The notes under the pieces: generated by a model
Told to the model about the DNA's origin: nothing
What the model saw: only the letters and a program-made list of their open reading frames with translations
Databases searched by the model: none
In this document: piece by piece, positions 50,011-57,934 of the stretch
Layout of the letters: every line of letters starts with the position of its first letter
Position numbering within the stretch: position 1 is the first letter of the stretch
Translations under genes and position numbers: made by a program
Source: Spirochaetia bacterium
Lineage (GTDB): Bacteria > Spirochaetota > Spirochaetia > Treponematales > Breznakiellaceae
Direction: 5' to 3'
Length of the DNA stretch: 57,934 nucleotides
NCBI GenBank assembly: GCA_026002045.1
Contig: BOAV01000005.1
Span: 1-57,934 of the forward strand

Positions 50011-50847
50011 TTATCCTTTAACCGCCCCGGCGGAGAGCCCGTTGATCACCTTTTCCTGGGCAAACACATAGAACAGAATGACCGGTAAAGATCCTACAAA
50101 GACCGCCGTCAGTACCGAGGGAATATTGATAGATTCGGTACCATAGAAATCCCTCAAGCCCAGGGGCAGGGTTTTTTTACTGGTAGAATTGATCATGGTC
50201 ATGGCCATAATAAACTCGTTCCAGAATCCCAAAAAATTTAAGATAGCCGCCGTAGAAACAGCGGGCACCGAAATGGGAAGCATGATACTCCAGTATATCC
50301 TTAAGGGGGAAGCCCCATCTATCACCGCCGATTCCTGAATACTGTTGGAAACTTCCTTAAAAAAACTGGTCATAATATAAATCGCCACCGGCAGGCCAAA
50401 GCTGATATAGGGTATAATTAAGCCGGGGAAGGTGTTCGTTAAACGCAGGGACTTGGTCATCTGATAGATGGGGATAAGGGTGGTGTGGACCGGTATCATC
50501 ATCCCGATAACAAAGATCATCAGGACCAATTCGGAAAAACGAAATTTTATTTTTGCCAGGGCATAACTCGCCAGGGACGCAACAATGGTGGTAAAAAAGG
50601 TGGCGAACCCCGCAACAATAAGGCTGTTCAGGAAATAAATATTGAATTTTGACCGCAGCACTTTATCAAAATTTCCAAAGTACAGTTTCTTGGGCAGGCC
50701 CCAAAAATCCCCGCCCATATAATCGTTCATGGACTTAAAGGACATGATGGTGGTAAGCACAAAGGGAAACCCAAAGAGGACCAGGAAAAACAAAGCCACA
50801 ATATAATAGCCCAGCATTGCAACGGGATTAATTTTCTGAATGGTCAT
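50011..50847 (-). CDS. sugar ABC permease, MalG-type
   Basis: This 278-aa six-helix protein has an EAA loop SIQESAVIDGASPLRIYWSI followed by MLPISVP and C-terminal EKVINGLSAGAVKG. ATG 50847 overlaps the stop of the MalF-type gene (ATGA). It completes the channel with that protein. Confidence 0.92.
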   Translation of the reverse strand: MTIQKINPVAMLGYYIVALFFLVLFGFPFVLTTIMSFKSMNDYMGGDFWGLPKKLYFGNFDKVLRSKFNIYFLNSLIVAGFATFFTTIVASLASYALAKIKFRFSELVLMIFVIGMMIPVHTTLIPIYQMTKSLRLTNTFPGLIIPYISFGLPVAIYIMTSFFKEVSNSIQESAVIDGASPLRIYWSIMLPISVPAVSTAAILNFLGFWNEFIMAMTMINSTSKKTLPLGLRDFYGTESINIPSVLTAVFVGSLPVILFYVFAQEKVINGLSAGAVKG

Positions 50848-51755
50848 GATGCGCTTTCCTCCTTGTTCCGGGTCATAAACCGGAATATGGCAATAACAAT
50901 AAATGAGATGATCACCATACATGCCGCGACGGCGCTGCCGTAACCCATCCGGTCTTCGTTAAAGGCCTTTTTATACATAAAGGTAGCCATCAACTCCGAA
51001 TAGCCGTTAGGTCCCCCCAATGTCATGATCCAGAAGAGGTCAAAATATTTAAGGGAGCCTATAATGGAAAGCACCGCAGAGGTTTTAAGGGTCCCCGAAA
51101 GGAGGGGCAGGGTCATGGTCCAAAACTGCTGGCTCCGGGTCGCGCCGTCTATGGTGGCGGCTTCGTAAAGTTCATCGGGAATACCGGTCATACCGGCCCG
51201 CAGCAGGATCATGTATTGAGGGGTGTATTGCCAGCAGATTACAAAGAGGACGGCAAACATAACCACCTCTTCGGACCCCAGCCAGGAAAGGGGCTTAGTA
51301 GGGCTTATCATTTTTAAAACCCCGTTAAAAATACCGCTGAAGGGATCGTAGATAAGCTGCCAGAAAGTACCGGTGGCCACCGTGGAAAGGAGCAGGGGCA
51401 TAAAATAGACGGTCCGGAATATTTTGGTTCCCTTAAAATCGGTGTTAATAAGAAGCGCCAGGATCATGCCGAAGCCCAGCTGGAATACGATGGACACCAC
51501 CACCAGCAGCATGTTGTTCCGTACCGCATGCCAGAACCGCCCGTCCTGCATCAGGGTAACGAAATTCCCCAGCCCGATGTTCAAGGCCCGTGATGCGGGG
51601 CCCACACCGTTCCACTGAAAGGTGCTGAAATAAAAGGTTCGTATTATCCCGTTCAGGGTATAGGAACAATACACCAACAGGGCAGGCAGGAGAAACAGAA
51701 AAATTGTTACCCCACTGATAAGCTGCCGTCTTGATTTTTGGGTTAAGGAAGCCAC
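50844..51755 (-). CDS. sugar ABC permease, MalF-type
   Basis: This 303-aa protein has six helices (first ~15-37) and the loop ELYEAATIDGATRSQQFWTM followed by TLPLLSG. It lies downstream of the binding-protein gene with a hairpin in between (51782-51819). Confidence 0.92.
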   Translation of the reverse strand: MASLTQKSRRQLISGVTIFLFLLPALLVYCSYTLNGIIRTFYFSTFQWNGVGPASRALNIGLGNFVTLMQDGRFWHAVRNNMLLVVVSIVFQLGFGMILALLINTDFKGTKIFRTVYFMPLLLSTVATGTFWQLIYDPFSGIFNGVLKMISPTKPLSWLGSEEVVMFAVLFVICWQYTPQYMILLRAGMTGIPDELYEAATIDGATRSQQFWTMTLPLLSGTLKTSAVLSIIGSLKYFDLFWIMTLGGPNGYSELMATFMYKKAFNEDRMGYGSAVAACMVIISFIVIAIFRFMTRNKEESAS

Positions 51756-51781
51756 CGGATTACCCCTTAATGATCAGACTT

Positions 51782-51819
51782 AAAAAAGTCCCTGCCAAAT
51801 CAACGCAATTTGGCAGGGA
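51782..51819 (-). terminator. intra-operon terminator-like hairpin after the binding-protein gene
   Basis: A perfect 12-bp stem (51789-51800 with 51808-51819), 7-nt loop, followed on the minus strand by six T (51787-51782). It lies between the binding-protein gene and the permease genes, so it should partly stop or stabilise transcripts and give excess binding protein. Confidence 0.85.
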
Positions 51820-51862
51820 TCATTTACTTTACATTCTGTTCTTTCCCGAAATACCGACTATG

Positions 51863-53152
51863 CTAATTAGCAGCATCGTAGGCCTTCTGCATTTCCTCCG
51901 CAGCCTGCCGGGGAGTCATGGTGTTACCAAACAGGGCCTGAACCGTATCTTTGTGGAGTTCCGCAAGCTCGGCAGTTAAGGTCTGATCGATATAGTTCTG
52001 CAGATAGGTCGCTGCCGCCACTTCCCTTAACAGTTCCTGGCTGATGGGGTTATTCGCCGTAAGCCCCTGTAGAATGGGGATAGCTCCGGTTTCCATCAAT
52101 GCGGTCTGGAGCTCCTTATCGGTAGCGATAAAGGCGGCAAACTTCGCAGCCACGGCCTTGTTCTTGCAGTTGGCAGAAACGGAAAGCACGTTGTTCCCGG
52201 CCAGGAGGTCCGTGGTCTTGCCCTTGCCCCCGTCTATTGCCGGGTACAGGCCTATGGCCAGTTTTTTGTCGAAGAAATCTTTATTCTCGTCGGCGATGGA
52301 AGAAATAGTACCGCTGGTCATGATCATCATGGCGGCCTGTTCCTGGTAGAACATCATACGGTCCTGACCCTGGTCGGAGTTAAGCCCGTTGGCGCCGGCG
52401 GGGAAATAACCCTTGGCGATCTGTTCCTGAAGGATCTCCGCCGCCCGGATAAAGGTGGGGTCGGTAAACTTGACTTTTTTGTCCATGGCCTGCTGGAAAA
52501 TGTCCGCGCCTCCAAGCCGCATGGAAAGGAGTACGAAGTACTGGGCTCCGGGCCACTTTGACCGGTTAGCCACCGTAAAGGGGGTAATGCCGTTAGCAAT
52601 GAAGACCTTGGCAACGTTATCCAATTCCGCCAGGGTCTTGGGGAACTGGAGATTGTATTTAGCAAAGAGGTCCTTATTATAGTAAAACACCGTAGAACCC
52701 CCAATGTAGGGAATACCGTAGGTCTTGGTTCCGTATTTCGCAAAATCCAGATTGTTCTGGCCGATAAGGGGGGCCAAACCTTTTGCATCATCGGTAATGT
52801 CCGCCACAAGCCCGGCGTCAATAAAGGACTTAAGCCAGCCGCCGCCCCAGGAGTGGAACACATCGGGGAAGTCGTCGCCGCTGACGGTCTTAAGCTTGGT
52901 CTTATAGGCGTCATTGGCATATACTTCTATCTGTACTTTAACCCCGGGGTTTGCCGCTTCAAAACGTTTGGCCGCATTTTCCAGGGGGATTCTCCGGTTA
53001 TCTCCGGTCGCAATATGCCAGAAATTGATAGTCGTTGTCCCGCCGGCAGCGCCGCCGCCCCCAGCCTGCCCGCCGCCCGCGAAGAGGGAACCCGCAGCCA
53101 GAACCATACCCAAAATCAACAGTAATGCTTTTTTTGTCAGCTTCATCTTCAT
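51863..53152 (-). CDS. sugar ABC transporter solute-binding protein (family 1)
   Basis: This 429-aa protein has GGAG ten bases before ATG 53152. The signal peptide ends GSLFAGGGQ without a Cys. The mature part starts with a Gly-rich linker, then TTINFWHIATGDNRR, AAKRFEAANPGVKVQIEVY, DDFPDVFHSWGG and YNKDLFAKYNL, the MalE-like family. It works with the two permeases; the ATPase is not encoded here. Confidence 0.93.
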   Translation of the reverse strand: MKMKLTKKALLLILGMVLAAGSLFAGGGQAGGGGAAGGTTTINFWHIATGDNRRIPLENAAKRFEAANPGVKVQIEVYANDAYKTKLKTVSGDDFPDVFHSWGGGWLKSFIDAGLVADITDDAKGLAPLIGQNNLDFAKYGTKTYGIPYIGGSTVFYYNKDLFAKYNLQFPKTLAELDNVAKVFIANGITPFTVANRSKWPGAQYFVLLSMRLGGADIFQQAMDKKVKFTDPTFIRAAEILQEQIAKGYFPAGANGLNSDQGQDRMMFYQEQAAMMIMTSGTISSIADENKDFFDKKLAIGLYPAIDGGKGKTTDLLAGNNVLSVSANCKNKAVAAKFAAFIATDKELQTALMETGAIPILQGLTANNPISQELLREVAAATYLQNYIDQTLTAELAELHKDTVQALFGNTMTPRQAAEEMQKAYDAAN

Positions 53153-53252
53153 AGTCTACTCCTAAAAAAGATTTCACCAAAGCAATAATGCTCCGGTTTT
53201 ATAACATCCCGCAACGCCTCCTTTGGGCCGGCCCCGGGCTATTACCCTGATC

Positions 53253-53681
53253 TTACAGCGGCAGACCCGCCGCAACTTTTCCATGGGGAGAATCGGGACT
53301 GATCTGCATCAGTTCAATGCGTACCCCGTCAGGATCGGTAACCCAGGACTGCCAGTTGTTATCAACCCCCAATTTCGGTTCCTTATCCAGTTTATATCCT
53401 GCTTTCCTGATCTGATCGGCGGTCTTTTGTATGTCATCGACTTCAAAACAGATGTGATTAAAACCGCGGAGTGAAGCATCCCAGGGATTGTCTTTAGTTC
53501 CGTTGTAGAAGAGTTCCACAAATTGATTCCCGGCCAGGTGAAGGTACACAATCCAGGGCGCCCCGGTATTCGGTTCGGGGATTTCAAAAACTTTTTTTAA
53601 GCCCAGCACCCGGCAGTAGAAATCTACCGCCTTATCCATATCCTTTACGGTCAGCGCCAAGTGAGTAATTCCTGTAAGCAT
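53253..53681 (-). CDS. VOC-superfamily (glyoxalase-like) protein
   Basis: This 142-aa protein is a paired beta-alpha-beta-beta-beta metal enzyme fold: GITHLALTVKDMDKAVDFYC, LGLKKVF, then GFNHICFEVDDIQKTADQI and a C-terminal DPDGVRIELMQ with the metal Glu. ATG 53681 has GGGAGG upstream. It is first in the minus-strand sugar cluster and might be an isomerase, lactoylglutathione lyase-like or dioxygenase-type enzyme; the substrate is unknown. Confidence 0.9.
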   Translation of the reverse strand: MLTGITHLALTVKDMDKAVDFYCRVLGLKKVFEIPEPNTGAPWIVYLHLAGNQFVELFYNGTKDNPWDASLRGFNHICFEVDDIQKTADQIRKAGYKLDKEPKLGVDNNWQSWVTDPDGVRIELMQISPDSPHGKVAAGLPL

Positions 53682-53788
53682 ATGCAAGCCTCCCTTTAAT
53701 ATAAACGATAACTTTTTTAATAACATAGTAGTTTACTCCGGGTTAGGGGAGCCGTCAAGAAAAAAATGTTCTATGCGCCCTTCCCGCG

Positions 53789-55555
53789 CTAGAGCCGGCG
53801 GACGGCCCGATACAAATTTTCTTGGGTGAGGGTTGTCCAGACAGGGCGGCCGTGGGGGCAGCGGGGCTGCGGGAGCGACAGGGCTTCTTTTGCCAGGGCC
53901 AGGGCACCTGTGTCGTCCAGGTAGTCCCCGTCCTTTACCGCGGCGTGGCAGGAGAGGGTCTCAGCCCATCGTTCCGCCATGTTTTCCCCCGCTGTCCGCA
54001 GTTCAAGAATTTCCCGTACCGTTTCCGCGTCCCCAAGCTTCCAGTTTGCGGGCAGGGCGGCAATGCGCCAGCCCCCTTCATCTTCTTCTATTATAAGACC
54101 CAGGTTTGCCAGTTCTGTCCGGTGTGAGCTGAGGAACCGGTCCTCATCGGCGCTTGCGGTGCTGAAGGGTATGGGCACCAGCAGTTCCTGTTTGGGGATG
54201 GGCTTTGAAAGAAAGGCATCGTAGAGGATCCGCTCGTGGGCGGCGTGCTGGTCAATGATAAAGAGCTTATCCCCGGATTCAACCAGAATGAACAGCTCAA
54301 ACACCCGGCCTACAAGCCGTATGCCCCCATATTGAGGGCTTGCTTCCGCCACAGCAAAACTGCGATCCGGTGACCGTGCCGGTTCGGTTGATCCCCGTCC
54401 GGGAAGGGGGGCAAATGCGGGTTTCTGATCCAGCAGCGCCTCCAGTGCAAGGGCGCCCGCATGACGATCCCCATATCCCGGATTACTATTGCCGGGATTG
54501 TTGAATATAGTATCGATGTTCTCATAATTGATTTCGGTAGTATGGCTGTTTTCTTCCATGCGGCGGGCGCTGTCGTGACGGGTGAATTCCCGCAGTGTTT
54601 GTGTTATCAGATGATGGATGACGCCGGGATCGGCAAAACGGACTTCCCGTTTGGCGGGATGGATATTAAAGTCCGCCAGACTGGGATCGATTTCCACATA
54701 GACCGCCCCCACCGGATGCACCCCATTGGGGAACCAGCCCTGGACGCCATATTCCAGGGCCTGCAGCAGACCGTAATCCTGAATCCGGCGGCGGTTGGCA
54801 AAGACGTACTGCTGCCGCCGATCATTCCGGTAGAGTTCGGGTCCGCCTGTCACCAGGGTCACCGAAAAGCCCGGACCCGCTCCGTGGATTTCGTGGAGAA
54901 AATTACCTTCCATTGAATCAAGGAGGCATTGGATAAACCGTTCCTTCAAACTTTTAGCCGCGGGGAGCCAGGTTTTGAGTTTGCCGTCCTGGGTAAAGCG
55001 GAAGCTCCGTTCCGGGAAGGCCAGGGCCTTGTCGATAAAGGCCTGCCGGCACAGGATGGCCTCGGTTCCCTCCCGCTTCAAAAAACGCTTCCGCACGGGG
55101 ATGGTGTCGAAAAGGCCCAGGGCGCGGACGCTGGTTCCCCGGTTCCGCCGGGCCTGTTCAATGCGGGGCTCTGTTTTCCCGGGGCCGACCTCAAGCTGCC
55201 AGGCTTCCCGGCCGTCGGTGCTGGTGAGGATTTCGAGTCGCGCCACCGCCGCCGCCGCCGCCAGGGCCTCCCCCCGGAAGCCCAGGGTTTCCGCTTGCGC
55301 CAGATCGTCCAGGGATCGGATCTTGCTGGTTGCGTGGGTCAGCCAGCAGAGGCCCAGGTCGTCTTTGTTCATTCCCGCGCCGTCGTCGATTACCTCGGTC
55401 CGGCGGCCGCCCCCTTCCTCGATGAGCACCTCGATCTGCTCACCCCCGGCGTCGATGGCGTTATCCAGGAATTCCCGCACCAGGGCGGCGGGGCGGTCGA
55501 TCACCTCCCCGGCGGCGATCTTCCGGGCCTCCTCCGGGGGGAGTACTTGTATCAT
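53789..55555 (-). CDS. mutL: DNA mismatch repair protein MutL
   Basis: This 588-aa protein has a GHKL ATPase N-terminus (REFLDNAIDAGG with the Asn, IDDGAGMNKDD, LTHATSKI, TLGFRGEAL) and the C-terminal dimerisation/endonuclease domain from ~400: FIIDQHAAHERILYD, LSCHAAVKDGD and CPHGRPVW. The endonuclease motif usually reads DQHA-x2-E-x4-E; here the last position is Asp (ERILYD). CPHGRP is intact, so it is probably an active nicking MutL with a conservative change. It shares one base with the xseB stop. Confidence 0.95.
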   Translation of the reverse strand: MIQVLPPEEARKIAAGEVIDRPAALVREFLDNAIDAGGEQIEVLIEEGGGRRTEVIDDGAGMNKDDLGLCWLTHATSKIRSLDDLAQAETLGFRGEALAAAAAVARLEILTSTDGREAWQLEVGPGKTEPRIEQARRNRGTSVRALGLFDTIPVRKRFLKREGTEAILCRQAFIDKALAFPERSFRFTQDGKLKTWLPAAKSLKERFIQCLLDSMEGNFLHEIHGAGPGFSVTLVTGGPELYRNDRRQQYVFANRRRIQDYGLLQALEYGVQGWFPNGVHPVGAVYVEIDPSLADFNIHPAKREVRFADPGVIHHLITQTLREFTRHDSARRMEENSHTTEINYENIDTIFNNPGNSNPGYGDRHAGALALEALLDQKPAFAPLPGRGSTEPARSPDRSFAVAEASPQYGGIRLVGRVFELFILVESGDKLFIIDQHAAHERILYDAFLSKPIPKQELLVPIPFSTASADEDRFLSSHRTELANLGLIIEEDEGGWRIAALPANWKLGDAETVREILELRTAGENMAERWAETLSCHAAVKDGDYLDDTGALALAKEALSLPQPRCPHGRPVWTTLTQENLYRAVRRL

Positions 55556-55809
55556 CAGTCTTCTTCGTCAAAGAGGCTCAATTCGGGGTTTTCCTCCGGC
55601 GACGCCTCGCTGCTGTTCATCAATACCTCGATACGGCTTTCCACCTTTTCAAGGTCCTTCTCCAGGGTCCGGGCCAGCTTGATCCCTTCCTCAAAGGCCT
55701 TCAGGGCCTCGTCCAGGGGGATATCGGTCTTGCGGATCTTTTCCCCCAGGCTTTCCAGCCGTTCCAGCCGATCTTCAAAATTCTTCATGCCCTTTTCGCC
55801 AGTTTTCAC
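55555..55809 (-). CDS. xseB: exodeoxyribonuclease VII small subunit
   Basis: About 84 aa. The conserved core is KNFEDRLERLESLGEKIRKT, then LDEALKAFEEGIKLARTLEK and KVESRIEVLM, a helical hairpin that binds the large subunit. GTG 55809 with GGAGG four bases upstream is favoured; ATG 55788 gives the textbook start but has no spaced ribosome-binding site. The acidic tail (SLFDEED) is typical. It is coupled to mutL. Confidence 0.92.
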   Translation of the reverse strand: MKTGEKGMKNFEDRLERLESLGEKIRKTDIPLDEALKAFEEGIKLARTLEKDLEKVESRIEVLMNSSEASPEENPELSLFDEED

Positions 55810-55840
55810 CTTTCCTCCATACATACACTACTACTAAAGA

Positions 55841-55967
55841 AGAATTTACCACAGAGAACACAGAGGAGGCACAGAGGAGGCACAGAGTTCACAGAGGAAG
55901 ATGAAAAACATTTATATATTCTCTGTGTCCTCTGTGTTCTTCCTCCGTGCCCTCTGTGGTTATTCTT
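55841..55967. repeat. ACCACAGAG inverted repeat between xseA and xseB
   Basis: Outer arms ACCACAGAG (55848-55856) and CTCTGTGGT (55952-55960), with inner AACACAGAGG and CCTCTGTGTT, and three GAGGCACAGAG-type direct units. It belongs to the same general type as the TTAACCAC repeats but is a separate variant. No gene is present in 55810-55968. Confidence 0.8.
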
Positions 55968-55968
55968 C

Positions 55969-57159
55969 TTATTCCTTAACTGTCGCCGTAATCATCCCTT
56001 CCAGGGGCCGGATGCTGAGCTGGTCCCCGGCCTTAACCTCCGCAGCCCGGCGCACCACCTTGCCGGTCCGTTGATTCACCGTAACCGAAAAGCCCCGTTC
56101 CAGTATTGAGAGGGGGCTGCCCGCTTCAAGGGCGGTCCGGGCCAGTTCCAGTCTGCGGCGCAACTCCGCCGCCCTTTCGGTAAAGTTGGAGAGGAGCGCT
56201 TCCTTGGCATCGTCAAAGCGTACCAGCCGGGGCTGGAGTATGCTGCGGAACCGGTATTCCAGGTCCTCAAGGCTGAAGGGCTTGGCCAAAAGCCGAGCCC
56301 GTTCAATCTTGGCCCTCATACTTCGCCCCAGATCTTCCCCCAAATCCCGGATCGTTTCCAGCACCGCTGCCCGGTTTTCGCTTACCAGTTCCGCCGCCGC
56401 CGACGGGGTAGGGGCCCGGAGGTCCGCGGCAAAGTCGCTTAAGGCCCAGTCGATTTCGTGTCCCACGGCGCTTACCACGGGAATAACAGACGCCGCCACC
56501 GCCCGTACTACGATTTCCTCGGAAAAGGGAAGCAGGTCCTCCAGGGAACCGCCCCCCCGGCCCACGATAAGCACGTCCGCCAGCTGCCACTGGTTGGCCT
56601 GTTCGATCCGCCGGGCGATCTGGGCGGCGGCCTCGTTCCCCTGCACCAGGGCGGGGAGGATGATCACCCGTACCCCCCCGGCCCTGCGGCGCAAAATGTT
56701 GAGGATGTCCCGCACCGCCGCCCCGGTGGGGGAACTTACCACCCCAATGGTTTCGGGGAACCGGGGGATGGGCCGCTTGCGGCCTTCATCAAAGAGCCCT
56801 TCGGCGGCAAGTTGGCGTTTCCGCTTTTCCAGCATGGCCAGGATGTCCCCGGCCCCGGCAAGCTCCATCTCCTCGCAGATTATCTGGTAGTTTCCCCGCT
56901 GGGGGTAGACCGAAATGTTCCCCCTTACCCGCAGGAGCATCCCGTCTTTCGGTTCAAAGTTGAGGAAGCGGCTGCGGTTTTTGAACATCACCGCGGAAAG
57001 CACCGCCCCGCTGTCCTTGAGGGTAAAATAGAGGTGTCCCGCGCTTGAGGGCCGGTAGTTGGAAAGCTCCCCCTCCACAATTACTTCGGGAAAACTCCCC
57101 TCCAGGGTCCGGCGTATGAGATCCGTAAGTTCGCTGACGGTAAGCTTTGGGGTTTCCAT
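55969..57159 (-). CDS. xseA: exodeoxyribonuclease VII large subunit
   Basis: This 396-aa protein has an N-terminal OB-fold (VEGELSNYRPSSAGHLYFTL, VRGNISVYPQRGNYQII), then the catalytic domain with GVVSSPTGAAVRDILNIL, the signature IVGRGGGSLEDLLPFSEE, and SAVGHEIDWALSDFAADLRA. The C-terminus has a coiled-coil region and the RGFSVTVNQRTGKVV end. It degrades ssDNA in both directions together with XseB, here not adjacent but with a repeat between. Confidence 0.95.
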   Translation of the reverse strand: METPKLTVSELTDLIRRTLEGSFPEVIVEGELSNYRPSSAGHLYFTLKDSGAVLSAVMFKNRSRFLNFEPKDGMLLRVRGNISVYPQRGNYQIICEEMELAGAGDILAMLEKRKRQLAAEGLFDEGRKRPIPRFPETIGVVSSPTGAAVRDILNILRRRAGGVRVIILPALVQGNEAAAQIARRIEQANQWQLADVLIVGRGGGSLEDLLPFSEEIVVRAVAASVIPVVSAVGHEIDWALSDFAADLRAPTPSAAAELVSENRAAVLETIRDLGEDLGRSMRAKIERARLLAKPFSLEDLEYRFRSILQPRLVRFDDAKEALLSNFTERAAELRRRLELARTALEAGSPLSILERGFSVTVNQRTGKVVRRAAEVKAGDQLSIRPLEGMITATVKE

Positions 57160-57177
57160 TGAGTTAGAGTATATCAG

Positions 57178-57726
57178 CTATTTACCGGCGGTTTCTGTTC
57201 TGGTGGACAATTTTGTTTTAATTTGTTCTGGGGTGTATCCCTGTTCCATAAGTTCCAGAACCTTGTTTTCGCCTATCTTTTCGCCTTCTTCCCGGGCTTC
57301 TTCCTGCCAGACTTCTTTTGCATCGTCCCAATTCCATTCGGTTAACAACATATTTACAACCTCCGAGGCGTTTGCTTCAAAAAATTCTTTCATGATATCG
57401 TGTTTAATACAGTAATTTATGGCCATTTTCATGGCCGTTTCTTTATCAGGAACGGTTTCTTCGCACTCACGGACCTTGGCAATGAAGGCGCTGTACCAGG
57501 ATAGTCTTTGGCAGCCCCGGACAATGGGGTTATTGTGGTCTTTATTGATATTATATACTTTGGCCGTCAATTCCATATAGAGGATCCCTTCCAGGGTGTT
57601 TATGGTGATAGGCGTAGCCGGATCAAGGTGAACGCCTTCGATGGCGCCATATAGCTCCCGCAGGGTGTCGGGATCGCTGAAAAGCCAGGAAAACAGGCTG
57701 TCCTTGTACTTGCTATTTACACCCAC
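57178..57726 (-). CDS. PDDEXK_2/Rpn-family protein with internal deletion
   Basis: This 182-aa protein starts KYKDSLFSWLFSDPDTLREL and ITINTLEGILYM, exactly as the ~300-aa PD-(D/E)XK transposase-like family of treponemes. It then jumps to ELTAKVYNINKDHN, which normally lies about 100 residues later. The end (CIKHDIMKEFFEANASEVVN, WNWDDAKEV, repeated EEAREEGEK) is standard. The missing part contains the catalytic D, E-x-Q/K core, so the protein cannot be a nuclease. The frame is kept through the deletion, so it may still be made. Confidence 0.8.
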   Translation of the reverse strand: MGVNSKYKDSLFSWLFSDPDTLRELYGAIEGVHLDPATPITINTLEGILYMELTAKVYNINKDHNNPIVRGCQRLSWYSAFIAKVRECEETVPDKETAMKMAINYCIKHDIMKEFFEANASEVVNMLLTEWNWDDAKEVWQEEAREEGEKIGENKVLELMEQGYTPEQIKTKLSTRTETAGK

Positions 57727-57873
57727 AAATACACCTTACCCCAAAATATCCAAAAAATCAATGTACCGCAATGCCTCAAAATTAATCTAGCCGAAAGGGG
57801 TGCGTGCCAGGATAAACGCATAGAAATTCCTCATAGACGTAAAACCATGATAAAATACCCCGGAGGGAGGGGG

Positions 57874-57934
57874 TATGGCAAAAAAGAGCAGGAAGCTTAT
57901 AGCGATCAAAGAGATGGTGGGAGAAACGGGGTTC
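57874..57934 (+). CDS. start of an unknown gene cut by the window end
   Basis: ATG 57874 has GGAGGGAGGG directly upstream and reads AKKSRKLIAIKEMVGETGF before the window ends. TAAAAT at 57850-57855 may be its -10 box. Too short to assign. 57727-57873 otherwise contains nothing recognisable. Confidence 0.6.

Noticed and set aside
55848..55960. CRISPR-like array from the repeated GAGGCACAGAG units
   Set aside because: Units are about 11 bp with no spacers, and the block is an inverted repeat.
1..57934. tRNA, rRNA or transposase genes
   Set aside because: No cloverleaf with a TTCRA-type arm, no rRNA-like stretch and no intact DDE or tyrosine recombinase motif was seen by eye; a tRNA search could still find one.

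Overview
This looks like a chromosomal stretch from a spirochaete, most likely a termite-gut Treponema or close relative. The reasons are the carD-ispD-ispF order, two LplABC-type sugar importers, coiled-coil DUF3782-type and PDDEXK_2-type nuclease-like genes, glycine-rich beta-helix lipoproteins, moderately high GC and abundant intergenic palindromes. No rRNA, tRNA, CRISPR array, intact prophage or intact insertion sequence was seen. The assignment rests on gene content only; nothing was searched. Layout: 1-4960 is accessory DNA. It holds a degenerate GxxExxY-like ORF, a repeat-rich lipoprotein with a perfect 63-bp inverted copy of part of itself at the window edge, a GT8 glycosyltransferase, a MazF-family toxin remnant beside an intact small antitoxin-like gene, and a small-ORF/GNAT pair. 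5010-12115 (minus) holds recJ, deoA, recO, an esterase and argA, with an LPD3-like gene wedged in. 12185-14775 encodes IorAB. 15349-30425 is a carbohydrate region: SBP-permease-permease-AraC-FG-GAP protein (plus), a second SBP and permease pair with an NHL protein (minus), a NarL-type two-component pair and an ABC exporter. 30462-33564 is carD-ispD-ispF-nth followed by a broken HigB-like toxin with an intact HTH antitoxin. 33586-37250 holds an oligopeptide-binding protein and two lipoproteins. 37225-44305 is a histidine operon (hisG, B, H, F, A-IE fusion, C, D). It is preceded by what reads as a classical attenuator: a 26-codon leader peptide with four His codons in a run of five, an alternative antiterminator pairing and a terminator with nine T residues. 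44358-46839 encodes a TPR protein, a YmdB-like protein lacking most metal ligands, an RseC-like membrane protein and an Hsp20 with a structured 5' UTR. 46899-53681 (minus) is a sugar import and catabolism cluster (VOC, SBP, two permeases, DinB, DeoC, ThuA, Gfo/Idh/MocA). 53789-57726 holds mutL, xseB, xseA and an internally deleted PDDEXK_2-family gene. The main unusual signals are the his attenuator, an in-frame palindromic insertion inside hisF, a short palindrome around GCAGTATTACTGC recurring inside genes on both strands, the inverted repeat at the lipoprotein gene, a dispersed hairpin repeat with compensatory changes, two toxin genes decayed beside intact partners, and several candidate promoters lying so close to start codons that leaderless mRNAs are plausible.
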